DNA from: Melampsora larici-populina 98AG31
Taxonomy: Eukaryota; Basidiomycota; Pucciniomycetes; Pucciniales; Melampsoraceae
DNA length: 64,000 nucleotides
NCBI RefSeq assembly: GCF_000204055.1
Contig: NW_006768765.1
Span: 3,648,173-3,712,172 of the forward strand
Reading direction: 5' to 3'
Shown here: in pieces, positions 44,256-57,014 of the stretch
How positions within the stretch are numbered: the first letter of the stretch is position 1
How the letters are laid out: every line of letters starts with the position of its first letter
Translations under genes and position numbers: made by a program
Notes under the pieces: generated by a model
Seen by the model: the letters and a program-made list of their open reading frames with translations, nothing else
What the model was told of the DNA's origin: nothing
Database searches by the model: none

Positions 44256-44553
44256 TGATGTTTCAGACCGTTGCAGCATTGCAACAGGTTTTTGCCCATG
44301 GTGTCAGCTGCTTGTCTGTGCCATTCCAATGCCCATGGGTGGAAATCTTTGTCTCTGAATTGGTGTGTATGCACCAATATTTTACCCGCTGGGTACCCAG
44401 AAAGAAGTGGTTTTTATCAATCCTGCGCCCAAGTCCCAACTCTTGGGGATCCCCAATCATTGGGGTTCTTAGATTGTCTGCCTGAACCCCGGACCTATTG
44501 GGGTCCCTGCCGGATCCCCAGATGTGGTTCAGGTCTCAGGCTGAATTTCAATT
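44256..44553. other. Unassigned stretch
   Basis: Contains a short palindrome (CCCCAATCATTGGGG, about 44451-44465). No gene seen. Confidence 0.4.
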
Positions 44554-45205
44554 TTCAACATGTCCAGGTTCCACTAACAAAAAAATGTGCCTGAGTCTCC
44601 TCTACAACCTCTCACCCTTTGTGTTGGAATAAAGTGAGTGGTTCTCAAGATACATACAAACATCCTTGGGGCCTCAAAGCTGAAAGACGTAAGATTCAGA
44701 GGATGCAATGGATAGGTCCATCCACAGTGACTGCACAAAAGGCAATGGTTAAGTAGCTTGTGTCCCCGTCATCAGTGAGGCCCTCAGTTCTCTTGTGAAA
44801 AAACTCGTGCTTTTCTATGTGTGGGATTTTCTGGAGGTCATCTCACAAGCTCCTTGTGTTTTCAAAGAAGGCAGAACAATTGATAAAAGGTTTTTTTGCT
44901 TGGGAAAGATGTTCAACAAACAATACAACTCTAAAGCTGGGGACAAAAGTAAACATCACCCAATGCATTCTTTATGAACATCAATACTCATATCTGCAGC
45001 CCTGACAGGTTTGACTTCTACAAATCTCTATCATCTCCTGATTTATGTTGCTCGCATATTTCTAAGAATATCACACTATAGTTGAACTCGCTCAAATCTC
45101 TTGATTTTGATTTCGCCGTTGTTTCGAATGAGATCCATGAACACCTTGAAGCTCCTTGATTCTTTCTGCTTAAGCTCATTCACTTTACCAAAGACCTCCA
45201 TCTGA

Positions 45206-45614
45206 TGAGAGAATATGAAGAAACTCGAGACTCCTTATAAAGGATGTCCTTAGAACACCAGAAAGCGGGTGTAAGTCTACACGGTTCTGAACACCGGAGA
45301 CGACAAGAATAACACACCTAAAAGGTGAGAGAGAACACAATAAAAGAGGTCTAACAACATAGAAACAATAGGAAAACAGATCAATAACAATCATTCGGAT
45401 TTTGAGAATGTATGAGAGAAAGAACTCACACGCCAATTTCCTCAGTGAACTGATGAGGAGAATTGGCGTGTTTGAGGCGTTAGTTCTATTTAAATGTGAT
45501 ACATTGATGATAAATTAAGTTAGGTTTGATATTCAGATTGTATTAGGTTTGAATTGTACAGACTTGGTTGTCGTGTTTGAAATGTTGATTGTAATCTGTC
45601 ACTGTATTCTAACA
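45206..45614 (-). repeat. Copia 3' LTR
   Basis: 409 bp; it contains a pair of self-complementary words, CACGCCAATT and AATTGGCGTG, about 30 bp apart. That region is where the Gypsy entered the other LTR. Confidence 0.92.
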
Positions 45615-45761
45615 CGCCCCCTCAAGCACGACAAGCAAAATAAAGAAGACAGGTCATATAAAGAAATATTGATCAATAAGTAAGGAATAAGAGAAAAAAT
45701 AAGAAAGAAAGAAGAAGAAAGAAATAAGAAGAATAAAAAAAAATTGAGCCCGGTGTCTAAA

Positions 45762-48700
45762 CTAAGTTGTTGTTTCTCTGTGATGAAGTCCAATAGCTCT
45801 TCTTAAGTATTGAAAAGGTGCTTTTCCCAACGGCTTTGTGAGCACATCTGCGATCATTTTATGTGATTGACAGTGCTTGAGCTCAACTGTTCCTCTCTTA
45901 ACGAGCTCTCGAATCCAGTGGTATTGAATCTCGATATGTTTGGTTCAAGCATGGAAGATAGTCTTTGATGTAAGGTGTATAGCGCCCATATTGTCACAAT
46001 GTAAACGTGTCGGTTCTGTGATAGTGTATCCTAACGATATTAATAGCGTCTGCAGCCAAGTTGCCTCCTGCCCAGCCTCTGTAGTAGCACGATATTCTGC
46101 TTCTGTACTAGATAAGGCGACAGTCGGTTGAAGGCGACTTTTCCAACTGATGGCACCCCCTAAAAATTTGAAAATATACCCGGTCGTTGATCGTCGATTG
46201 TCTTTGTTCCCGGCCCAGTCAGCATCAGAGAATCCGTACGGACAATTCCAAGATTGATTGCCCGAAAGACCTCCTTCTCCTGCGTTGTACTCAATAAATA
46301 AATGAGTCGTTCCACGTAGGTATTGAAGAACGTGGATGAAGGCGTTCCAGTGAGCTCGAGAAGGACGGTCGAGGTGTTGTGATAATACACCAACAGCGTA
46401 AGAGAGATCAGGTCGGGTACACTGCGATAGATACATTAGTGACCCTACTCCGTTTCGATAAGGTAGATTTTGAGAAATGAATTCAGTGTGTTCTATATCA
46501 GTGGCGCGAGTGAGCTTCATGTCGGGTACAAGGGGGGTGCTAGCTGGTTTACATTGAGACATTCCAAATCGTTCCAGGACGCTTTCGATCATTGCGGGTT
46601 GTCCAATGGCGTAAGATAAATTTGAGGTTCTTGAGATTTGTATACCTACAATACAGTGAGAAATTCCCAGGTCCTCCATCTCCCATCGGTTGGCAATAAG
46701 CCTTTTGATGGTTGAGATTTCATTACCCGTGATCGCCATATCGTCAATGTGTATATACATGGCTGAAAATTGTTTTCCATTTTGTGATATACGTATGAAT
46801 AAACATGCATCTGCATCCGATTGTTTGAATCCAATTGATAATAAATACTCAGTAACGTCATCACTCCAGTATTTTGCAGACTGCTTTAATCCATAAATTG
46901 TACTTCTGAGGCATGCGACCATGTCATCACCATATTCTTCTTTTAAATTGTCTGGTAACTCCATATAGATTTCGTAGTCGAGCCGATTATTGAGAAATGC
47001 ACATATGGCGTCCATGGATTCAATTGGCCATCCGTTTAATGCGGCGGTGCCAATAAGGAGTTGAAGAGAAGCTGGTTTTCCTGTAGGCGAGTAGGTTTCA
47101 TGATAGTCCACTCCAGGCACTTGAGAAAATCCTTTTGCGACATATCTTGCCTTGAATTTGGCGATTGATCCGTCAAGGTTTGGTTTAACTCGAAAAACCC
47201 ATCGACCTCCTACGACAGTGCGGTTCTTTGGACGGCGGACTATTGTCCACACTTTTCGTTGGTTAATTGAGTTAAGTTCTTTGTTCATGGCTGCTATCCA
47301 GTCATTTTTCTGAGCTGATTTCATAGCTTGTTTGTAGGTTTTTGGTTCGTCGACTAGTCGGACAGTTGGCGTAGTTGCAAAACCGTATGCATCGATGTCA
47401 TCACTTGCAATGAATGCGTTGATATCGGCCCAGAAGGTATGATTTGATGATGGGGTGTATCGGTCAGGTACTCTATGTTCTCTGGTAGAGCGTCTGATTG
47501 TTGGTTCAGCGGGCTTCGCTGGTTGCTTTTCTTTCGGAGTTGCATCGGAAGGAGGTTCAGACTCCTCCGAGGTCTCTTCAGATAGCTCGGGTTGGATTGA
47601 TGCATCCGTCCGTTCGATCATTTCTGGAGGTTCAGACTCCCGAGTGATCATCGGCGGCGCTTTAGGTTGATTAGGTGTGTGGTGTAGAAGGGGATAGTCA
47701 TCATCATCCATATTGATGATGGGATCGAGTTGTGGATTGATTTCTTTGATTTTATTCATTTCTTCTTTTGAAAATAAATGTTCATAACTGAATTTGACGG
47801 ACTTTCTGAAAGGAAAGAAATCTTCTCTGAATTTGACATCGTGAGAAACAATAATCTTCTTTGATTCAAGATCATAGATTTGGTAATTGAAATTGTCCGT
47901 GGTGAAACCCAGGAGTACGCCAGTCTTTGTGATGGCCTGAAATTTTCCATCACGCTGACTCTTCCGGATGACAAATTCAACACCACAGCCAAAGGTTTGT
48001 AGATGAGATACAGATGGTTTTCGACCATACCATCCCTCAAATGGTGTCATTGTTCCTTTATTGTAAGAGAGAGAAATTGTACAATTATCAAGATAGACAG
48101 TTGTATTTACTGCTTCAAAGCAAAAACTCGGTGGTAGATTTGAATGTTGAAGTAGAGCTCGTGCTTTGTAGGTGATTGTCTTGTTAGCTCGTTTGGAAAC
48201 GCCGTTCTCCTCTGGTGTGTAGGCGGCAGTTTCATGTAACCAGATGCCGTTCTCTTTACAGTAGGGAACAAAGAGGTTGTTGAAGAACTCTGACCCTTGG
48301 TCAAGGGTGAAACACTTGACTTTTCGTTCACTTTGTCGCTCAGCAAAAGTTATGAAGGCTTGTAAAGCATTGAAAACAGTTGATTTGTCTTTTGATTTCA
48401 AGAAATAAACAAAACACATCCCAGTGAAATCGTCGGTAAACAGGATGTAGTAAAGGTATCCATCATTGATATATCCCCGAACAATCCCACTCAAGTCAAC
48501 ATGAACATTTTCTAACTTATTGAAAGCACGAGGTCTAGTGTGAGAAAAAGGGGTTCTTTCACTTTTGGATTTTATACAAGCGATACAATCTTTAGGTTTA
48601 GTCAGGTCACAATCATCTGATATCCCTTCCACCAGTTTATCCTTAATCATCTTATGGAGATAGGTGAAATTCGGGTGGCCTAATCGATGATGTAAGATTT

Positions 48701-50408
48701 CAATTGTATCAGACGGTTGATTGGTAGATGATGATGAAGAATGAGTTGAAACTTGACGTACAGGACATTCAATTAATTTGACCACCATGAGATTTCCTGA
48801 GAAGAATCCACGAAAAAGGGTTCGTTTTCCAAGATTGAGGCTAAAGATGTGTGAATGATTTGGGTGAACAACTGGTATTACTCCTTTCTTGATTAGAGCT
48901 CCAGCCGCGATTAAATTCTTGTTCAATAATGGTACGTATAATGAATTTTCAAAGATCATCGTGTTTCCATCGGCATCGAGTAGGTAGGCCGTCCCAATCT
49001 TTTCAATCTCAAGGGTATCACTTCCTCCTGCTAAGTTTAATCTTTTGCTGGGATCCGGATTAGGTATTAATGAGCTTTGATCGAAATGCTTGAGATTATT
49101 AAGCATATGATGAGATGATCCGGTATCTGCTAGACCAAACGAATTACTTGGAACTTTAGCCTCTACTGCTTTATTACTGCAAAAGTAGTCAGCATGGAAT
49201 ACAGTTGGTTGATCTGTGTCGGTGGTTACATTCATTGAATTCATAGCTTCGGTAAGTTCATCTAAACATTGATCGTTTTGAATAGGAGGTTCAACATTGG
49301 CGGTAGTGTTCCGATGTTGAAATGATTTGGAAGGGCTGCCTGATTGCAGATGATTTGGTACCGGTCCTCGCCATCTTCCTTTCTTAATCAAGTCTTGCTG
49401 CCATTGAATCTTCTTATCTTGATTCTTAGGATTCTCAAAACATTCATCTTTTCCGTACTTACATACACATCGGTCAACTGTACATTTAGGTCGAGTAGCT
49501 TGATTGAAACGATTGTTGTTGTTGCTACGATTAACTGAGTGAGCTCCAGGTATAAATGATTGATTTTTGTATAGATTGGAGAATTGAGGTAAGTTGTGAA
49601 TTTCTTTCTCTTTCTTCAGGATATACTGCTCTACACCATCATATGTAAGTGGATTGACCATATCAAAGACGTTCGATAAAATGAATTGATTGTTTTGATT
49701 AAGAGATTTGATAAGTCTTCTAGCTAGTTGACCATCATTAAGATCTCCTCCAGCAAACGTTAATTCATCCTTCATCTCTCTGAACTTCGCTAAGTGAGTT
49801 TCTAAATTTGTGCGATTGTCTTGTCGGAATTCATCTAATTCATTGTCAAGTTGGAATCGTGCTGCTTCAGATATAGGGGCTTTGTTTTCTCTTATGATTT
49901 TCCATAATTTTGAAGGTTCGTATTCAATATCTACTTCATCATTGATTTTGACTTGAAGTTTAGATTCGATAAAAGCTGAAGTAGTGGCATCCATGCGATT
50001 AATTAAGAAGTTTGTTAGACATTCCTTGTTAGCGAGATGTTCTTCTAAAGCTATATCGTCAGGTTTGTCGGATGAGATTAGATATTGATCAAGACATAAA
50101 TGTCTTAACGATCGTTTGATTCCAATTGCCCAATGAGTATAGTTGTTGTTTACTAGGATGGCAGTTGCTGATATTTTGCTTAAATTGAAGTTTAGAGCTA
50201 TAGCGAATTCCTTTTGAGTGGTAGGTAAGTTGACGGGTTGAGAAGTCATGATGTTAGATGGTTTGTCTTGAATAGTATGATTTGATACGGAAGATTTTTC
50301 AGATGAATTAGATGAAATTTTGTCTTGATTGTCAAGAGAGATTGGGGGATCGTTGGTGGGATCGGCAGAAGAATTCGTAGGGGATGGAGCGTCCAGCGGT
50401 GAGGACAT
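45762..50408 (-). pseudogene. Copia gag-pol polyprotein with one nonsense codon near its end
   Basis: Open from ATG 50408 for 1487 codons. Order: Gag (residues about 70-270), a Cys-rich patch CTVDRCVCKYGKDEC (about 310, not the canonical CCHC), protease ADTGSSHHM (about 426), integrase HHCC (HHRLGHPNF..CIACIKSK, about 573-620), catalytic VHVDLSG, TLDQGSEF and EENGVSKRAN, reverse transcriptase with MDAICAFLNN and YIHIDDMAITG (about 1217), and RNase H FSDADWAGNKDNRRSTTGY (about 1398). A TGA at 45945-45947 falls where Copia proteins have Arg (FHA-stop-TKHIEIQYHWI). The frame then continues for about 60 more codons, through the conserved MIADVLTKPLGK end, to a natural stop at 45762. Apart from this the element looks complete. 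Confidence 0.88.
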
Positions 50409-50435
50409 ATACGAGGTTTAGAAATCGAGTTATTC

Positions 50436-50446
50436 CCTCGCTACCA
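50436..50446 (-). promoter_or_regulatory. Copia primer binding site
   Basis: TGGTAGCGAGG, directly after the 5' LTR on the minus strand. The first eight bases match the complement of a fungal initiator methionine tRNA 3' end (CGCTACCA). Confidence 0.65.
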
Positions 50447-50678
50447 TGAGAGAATATGAAGAAACTCGAGACTCCTTATAAAGGAAGTGCTTAGAACACC
50501 AGAAAGCGGGTGTAAGTCTACACGGTTCTGAACACCGGAGACGACAAGAATAACACACCTAAAAGGTGAGAGAGAACACAATAAAAGAGGTCTAACAACA
50601 TAGAAACAATAGGAAAACAGATCAATAACAATCATTTGGATTTTGAGAATGTATGAGAGAAAGAACTCACACGCCAAT

Positions 50679-50986
50679 TGTAAGGTTCTCTGTAAAAGAA
50701 CCTTTACTAGACTCTCGGGAACTCTCACGGTGGACTTTAACCACTGAAAACTATTCTAGAACTCTTGTTTGCATTACAAGCTCGCTAGCCTAGCTCCAGT
50801 CGGGGTTCGTCAAGAGAAGCGAAACAATCAGAACAAGTATAAATGAATATGAGAGTGATGATAATGACTCTTACCTAGCTCCAGTCGGGGTTTGTGAAGA
50901 GAAGAGAACCCAACGTGGAGCCAGGGCTGATAGTGAGTATAGAGAAGTCAACCTGTCTAATCCCATACTGTAACCCAATCCTTACA
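50679..50986 (-). repeat. Gypsy 3' LTR (308 bp)
   Basis: Contains the tandem-like word CCTAGCTCCAGTCGGGGTT(C/T) twice, about 80 bp apart. Confidence 0.94.
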
Positions 50987-51439
50987 TCCCTCCCTTCCTA
51001 AAAAAAATTCTATATTCCACCTAATTATACCATGTATGCATCATAATTGTTGAGAAGGAAAAATTCATAAGAGAAGAGAAAAAAGAAAAGAAAAGAAATT
51101 GGCATGACTCGCCCTTAAAAACCATCTGATTTGTGAAATTGAAAGAAACTAAAAAAAATTGAAACTGAACTGAATGTAAAAAAAAATTGAAATTGCCGCT
51201 AAAAAGTGAATAAGAAAAAGGTGTTTTTGTTTGAATCCTTGACATCGCAAAATGTGCCGTGTCGAGCTTGATCCTCCGCTCCAAGTTCGTGATAGTTTCG
51301 TTACTGAAAAGTGAAACAATACAAAGTTGTGCGGTGCTCACGGGCGTGGCCAAGGAGTTGTTTTTGAAAAGATTTTTTGGGGGATGTAGCCTTTGGCGGT
51401 GCATACTAATAATGGTGGGAACTTACTTTGACACCCAGG

Positions 51440-54400
51440 TCAATTGCCTGTCCCTTCCTTCTCATACTCATGTCCTTCCCCTCGGTATTTCTTGAGTTTG
51501 GAGATGTGGAACACGGGGTGTGAGTTATCTTCGCTGCTGAGCCTTAACTTGAAGTTCCGACCGTCGTTGAGGCATTCCAAGACCTGGTATGGTCCATCGT
51601 ATCTTGGTCGAAGTTTTGAAGTTGGTCTGCCTGCTCCTCCAACAACCTGCTGTCGGTCCTTGCTATCAATTAAAACCCAATCATCAATGGCCAATGTGTC
51701 ACCTTCGCGTCGTCGACTGTTGTAATGTACTGCTTGCGAAATCCGGTTAGTCCAAAGACGGTCACGTGTCTCTGCCCACAGCGATTGCCGTTTCTCAATC
51801 CATTTCGCAATACTAGGACTCGTCTCCACTGGAAGTGCGTTGGTTGGGAACAGCCGGGGCTTGCGGCCATAAACAAACTCGAATGGCGAGACACCGGTTG
51901 CGACATTAACAGCGGAGTTGATTGCGAATTCGACCGATGGCAACGATTCAAGCCATTTGCCATGACGTGAAGACACAAGTTGGCGCAGAATCTGAACAAT
52001 GGTTTTGTTTGATTTCTCGCTGCGACCGTCACTTTGAGGGTGATACGCTGTCGTCAGGTGCACATCGATGCGAAGAAGTCGATGGAGCTCTTGCCAAAAC
52101 AAAGACGTCCAGAGTTTGTCTCGGTCACCTATCATCGTACAAGGTGCCCCGAAGATTGAAAGCCAAGCGCTGAAAACTCGTTGAGCAGTCCTTTCGGCCG
52201 TGTCTGTTTGGCAGGCTGGAACAGTACGAACAAACCCTGAGAGTCGACAAGTAATGGACAGGAGCATGTCATAATTCTTGACCTTAGGAAATGGGCCGAT
52301 GAAGTCTAGCGCGATGTGTTCCATCGGGATATGTGGAACCTCGCTTGTTTGCATTCGTCCGGAGGTCAGAGTCATCCTCGCCTTTGTTTGTTGGCAAGTG
52401 TCACATGAAGCTACGAATTTCTTGACATCAGTCGTGAGATTGGGCCAAAAGAATTCGCTCCGAAGTTGCAGTAAGGTCTTCAGTGTTCCTAGGTGTCCAA
52501 GTGATTCATGAACTTGCGTGATCAATCGGTGTCTCAATCCGTCAGTGTCTGGGACCACTAAACGATTGTCCAGAAAGATAAGGCCGTCTTTCACCTCTGT
52601 CCCTTCCCGTAGCGGCAGTGTCGAACGAAGCCGTACGCAGAAATGGTCCATGTCATAGCCAGTCTTGATGTCCTGTAAAGTTTGTTCATCGAATGTTGAC
52701 TTGACCTCGAGTGCTGCTACGTCTTCAATTCTTGAAAGAGCGTCGGCCACAGTGTTATCCTCACCTTTCAAGTATTTGAAATCGAGGTCAAATTGCGAAA
52801 GGGTTTCCAACCAACGGGCCTGTCTTCTACTTAAGTTACGTTGCGTCTTGAGATGAGTGAGTGAATGGTGGTCCGACATAACGTTAACCTTCAAGCCTAA
52901 GAGTAAGAGACGCCATTTTTGAAGTGCGTTGATAACCGCCAGAAGTTCTTGTTCATGGACAGGGTAATTTCTTTCTGCCGGTGTCATTGTTCTGCTCTCA
53001 TAAGCAATTGGTGACGCTTTATCCCACTCCAAGCCTTGAAACAACGCTGCACCTAAGCCGTGTCCACTAGCATCCGTAAAAAGCCAAATAGGGTCTTCTG
53101 ATTCATAATCTAAGGTTTTTAATACTGGAAGTGTTGTCATTATTCTTTTGATGTTCTCAAATGCCTGGTCTTCTGATTTTCCCCATTTGAAAGGTTCATT
53201 TTTACGCTTTGTACTGGTTAATGGTGATAGTGTTCCAACATAATGAGCTAATCCATCTACAAATTTTTTCATAAACTGGACTGTGCCTAAAAATCGAAGG
53301 AGTTGCTTTTGAGATTTTGGTGTCGACCATTTGGTAACTTTATCTACCTTCTGCTCGTCCGGACAAATTCCATCTGCGCTTATCTCATGACCTAAGAAGT
53401 TGATTTTGCGTCGAAATAGTTTGCTTTTTGATGGAGATCAGTACAGCTTTGCTGCTTGCAAGCGTCTCAGAATCTCTCTGACATGGGCCTCATGTTCTTC
53501 TACAGAATCTGAAAAAACAACAACATCATCTATGTATACCACACAGATAACACCAATCAATTCACCTAAAGCTTCTTCCACACGTGCCTGATGCGTCGCT
53601 GGTCCATTGGTTACGCCCATTGGCATGACCACCCATTCGTAGAGCCCAAATGGCGTTTTGACTGCTGTCAACGGAATATCTTCTTCGCGCATTTTTGTTT
53701 GGAAGAAAGAATTGATTTGGTCAATGACAGAAAAAACTTTTCCTTTCCCCACCAATCGCACTGCCTCGTCAACATTGGGCAATGGTGAACGGTCCTTCAC
53801 TGTGTACTTGTTCAGTGTGCGATAATCACACACCCATCGTGGCGGCGCGTTGGGATCCTTCTTCGGAATGATCATCGAAGGGGACGCGTACTGACTTGTT
53901 GACCGTCTGATTCGACCTGCAGCCAAATGCTGGTCTACTAACTTTCGCCATGGACCCCAGTACTTCTGTGGATAAGCGTACTGCTTCTCATTGATGACCA
54001 CATTAGGGTCTGTCAATATGATCTTATGACGCACTTTTGAGGAATCATTTTGACTTTCAGGAGGGAAAAAGTCATCCTCCTCTTCAGATTCTACTGGGGG
54101 TAGTTCGTCTGGAAATAAATTAGAAAACTCCTTCAGGACTCTTTCTTCTTGAGCAGTCAAGTCTCTCGAGTCTTGAACTTGTTTCAGATTTTCAACAACA
54201 CATGATATCATTTCATTCTTTATTTCATTGATCTCATTGACTATATTCTGAGATTCCCTAAGGATAGTCTTTGAAGGTACATGTTTCACAGTCCGGTCAT
54301 GCAAAGATACATCAAGGTGGAATTTCTCTAAGAAGGGGGTCCCCAGAATTACATCAAAATTTTCTCCTAAGGGTGCGAGTTTGAAGAAGGTGGATCCAAA

Positions 54401-56638
54401 ACGTAATGGTGGTTCTGATGACGAAACGTTGGCAAAGCAAAATTCCGTGAAGTAAAACGGTTGAGCTTCTTTGTTGTCAATTGCCAATCGCACTTCAACT
54501 GGCGCGACTAGTCGACGGTGTGGAATTTTGGCTTGCTTTGATAGTCGATCCGCCATCAGATTCGTTTCCGCTGCACAATCAATGAGCGCCCGAACATCAA
54601 CACCATTAATTTTCAGCTTTAGGATGATGGATTTGGTATGAGAACCAGGGTTCTTGACACACCTTGCGTCTTCCTTCTCATTCGCCAAGTGAGCCACCAA
54701 TACTCGGTCAGCTTCCTCATAACGTGCAAGGTCTTGAGTAAATAAATCAGGCGCTTCGTTGATGCTGGCGACAAGAGGTGCTTGATTCTGTGGTCGGCCC
54801 GCAGGTCTAGACGTTGGAGCGCCCGGCGCCAATGGGAGACGATTCGCGTTCGACTGGCGTGATGGGTTCGTTGATGATGCATCTTGTCGACGCGATGGAC
54901 GAGGTCCAGGGTTGAAGACGTCCAGACCAGGAACTGTCACGTATGGTCCTTTTGCCGGGCCTCGACAGTCGCTTTTCCCACACGCCGTTCGACATACACC
55001 ACACAGTCCCAGATGTCTCATGTATGAATGGTATCGCCACGCCTGATCGGCGCGTTCCTCCATTGATCGGCCAACAGGTGCGTTGGTGACGTTCGTTCCA
55101 CGAGGTGTAGGCGTGTGGATACTGACTGAGTGACGGTTTTGGACTCGAGGGAGGAGATTTCTGGCCAGAACTAAATCCCATATGTTGTTTGCCTGCGCGA
55201 TGAATGGTAAGAGTTTGAAGTCCGGTACTTGCAGCAATTGGCGATCTCTGACCCATCGTTGGAAGATGTCGGGCGTTCCCCACACAATGTATTCCGCCAG
55301 ATTCTTGGGTGTAAGAGATGTCTTGACTTGTACTAGATTGTATAGATCACGAGCTCTACCAACATAAACCTTGAAATCTTCATTAATCCCCATTCGTAAC
55401 TGCCGAATGCTTTTCTCTGTTTCTTCTAACCATCCAGTCGGTAAGGTTTCTGTTGCCAGTTCATGCATGAGTTCATCCCAGGTTAATTGTTCAAGATCGG
55501 TACGTGAGTTCGTATACCATGCTCCTGTTCGTGGTTCAACCACTACCGAACCCAAGATGATGAACCGTTGTCGATGGTCGGAAACGTTTTTCAATTCGAA
55601 GTATTGTTTGATTAACCTACGCCAATTAAACAGCGCTGCGGGACTTTCCGATGGTCCATTGAACTTAGGGATTTCAGATAACTTAAGATCGCTTGCATAA
55701 ACCTTGTTGACTTTCTGTTGGACTTCGGCCGGTTGTGTACAAAAGGGAGGTACTTGGATGTGAGCTTCCGCGGACTGCACGTTGTAAGGTGCTCTCGACG
55801 GTACCGTTGGTTGTTCCAGCTCCGGATCCATGAGGTGTGTGAATGAAACACGACGCGGTTCTCGTTGTACACTTTCCGTTGGCCGTATGAATGCGTTTCG
55901 AATCGGTGAATCTTGCTGAGTCATCACGGGAGATGATTGAACTAACGCTTGTGCGATCTCCGTGTTGATGGCTCTATGATCACGCGGGGCAGCTGGGGTC
56001 GGAGTCGTTAATTGATTTCGAAACGAGGCAAAGGGGTTGTTAGATCCTGTACTACGAGCTGTACCAGGAGACCGTTCCGTCAGTAATCGGGAGATTGTCA
56101 ATTCGAGCGCATCGATACGGGTCCGGTCAGCGGCGGCTAGTTCCAACTTTGCAGTCCATTCCGACTTCTCTTGTTCTAAGCTTTCAACTTTTGCTTGTAG
56201 AGTCTCGACGAGTTCGTCTCGAGACATGGGTTCCAGCGCCGCGATCCCACCAATACCTTGCGACGATCCGGCTGGGGGTTGTTGCATCGGCGTGTGAATG
56301 AAGCTTCCCGGTACCAGAGGCGTCGATAGATTTGCTCGATCAAAAAATTCGCGAACTATGTGCCTATCGGGTGTGATCGTTGGATCAGGTTCAGTTGACG
56401 CAGCTAGAGTGTGAGACGACGACGGGTAAATTGTACGGATTGTCTTGTTAGGCGTATCCACGTCTTCTCCTTCTACTTGCCAGTTGTAACGTGGAGGCGC
56501 TGGTGCAGGAGGTGAATCGACGGATTGGGGTTGTCTATATCTTCTAAGAAAAGCTTTGGGATTGGTCGAGAAATTGGCAGGTAAGTTGAATGGCATAAGA
56601 TCGACGATTGATTTGGTGATGGAATGTCGAGGTGTCAA
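51440..56638 (-). pseudogene. Gypsy gag-pol polyprotein with one in-frame stop
   Basis: Open from ATG 56638 to a TGA at 53438-53440, then in the same frame to 51440, about 1732 residues. Gag has a coiled-coil near residues 140-180 (AKVESLEQEKSEWTAKLEL) and a non-canonical Cys cluster (CGVCRTACGKSDC, about 540). The protease reads ALIDCAAETNLM (about 688), with DCA where DSG/DTG is usual. Reverse transcriptase has SVIDQINSFFQTK and VVYIDDVVVFS (about 1034). The stop lies in the KLY-stop-SPSKSKLF segment, where relatives have Cys, so a TGC or TGT to TGA change is likely. RNase H (LFTDASGHGLGAA), HHCC finger and integrase (DFIGPF, GDRDKLWTS, HPQSDGRSEKSNKT) follow, then a PVFHISKLKKY terminus. 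It is otherwise intact. Confidence 0.9.
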
Positions 56639-56706
56639 GATAATGAGTCAAGAGAGATCACACGATAGTGAAAAGAAGAATAAGGTTGAGAAATAGAATA
56701 AAAAAG

Positions 56707-57014
56707 TGTAAGGTTCTCTGTAAAAGAACCTTCACTAGACTCTCGGGAACTCTCACGGTGGACTTTAACCACTGAAAACTATTCTAGAACTCTTGTTTGC
56801 ATTACAAGCTCGCTAGCCTAGCTCCAGTCGGGGTTCGTCAAGAGAAGCGAAACAATCAGAACAAGTATAAATGAATATGAGAGTGATGATAATGACTCTT
56901 ACCTAGCTCCAGTCGGGGTTCGTGAAGAGAAGAGAACCCAACGTGGAGCCAGGGCTGATAGTGAGTATAGAGAAGTCAACCTGTCTAATCCCATACTGTA
57001 ACCCAATCCTTACA
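56707..57014 (-). repeat. Gypsy 5' LTR (308 bp)
   Basis: Matches 50679-50986 with two differences. Confidence 0.94.

Larger units (their letters stand above)
50679..57014 (-). mobile_element. Ty3/Gypsy retrotransposon, very young
   Basis: 6336 bp, with target duplication CCAAT (50674-50678 and 57015-57019). The LTRs of 308 bp (50679-50986 and 56707-57014) begin TGTAAGG and end CTTACA and differ at 2 positions by eye. A purine tract (AGGAAGGGAGGGA) precedes the 3' LTR. No clear tRNA primer site follows the 5' LTR, where the sequence is a T-rich stretch. Confidence 0.95.

Noticed and set aside
44256..44553. Possible RNA gene around CCCCAATCATTGGGG
   Set aside because: Short palindrome only; no cloverleaf, box A/B or conserved RNA pattern.
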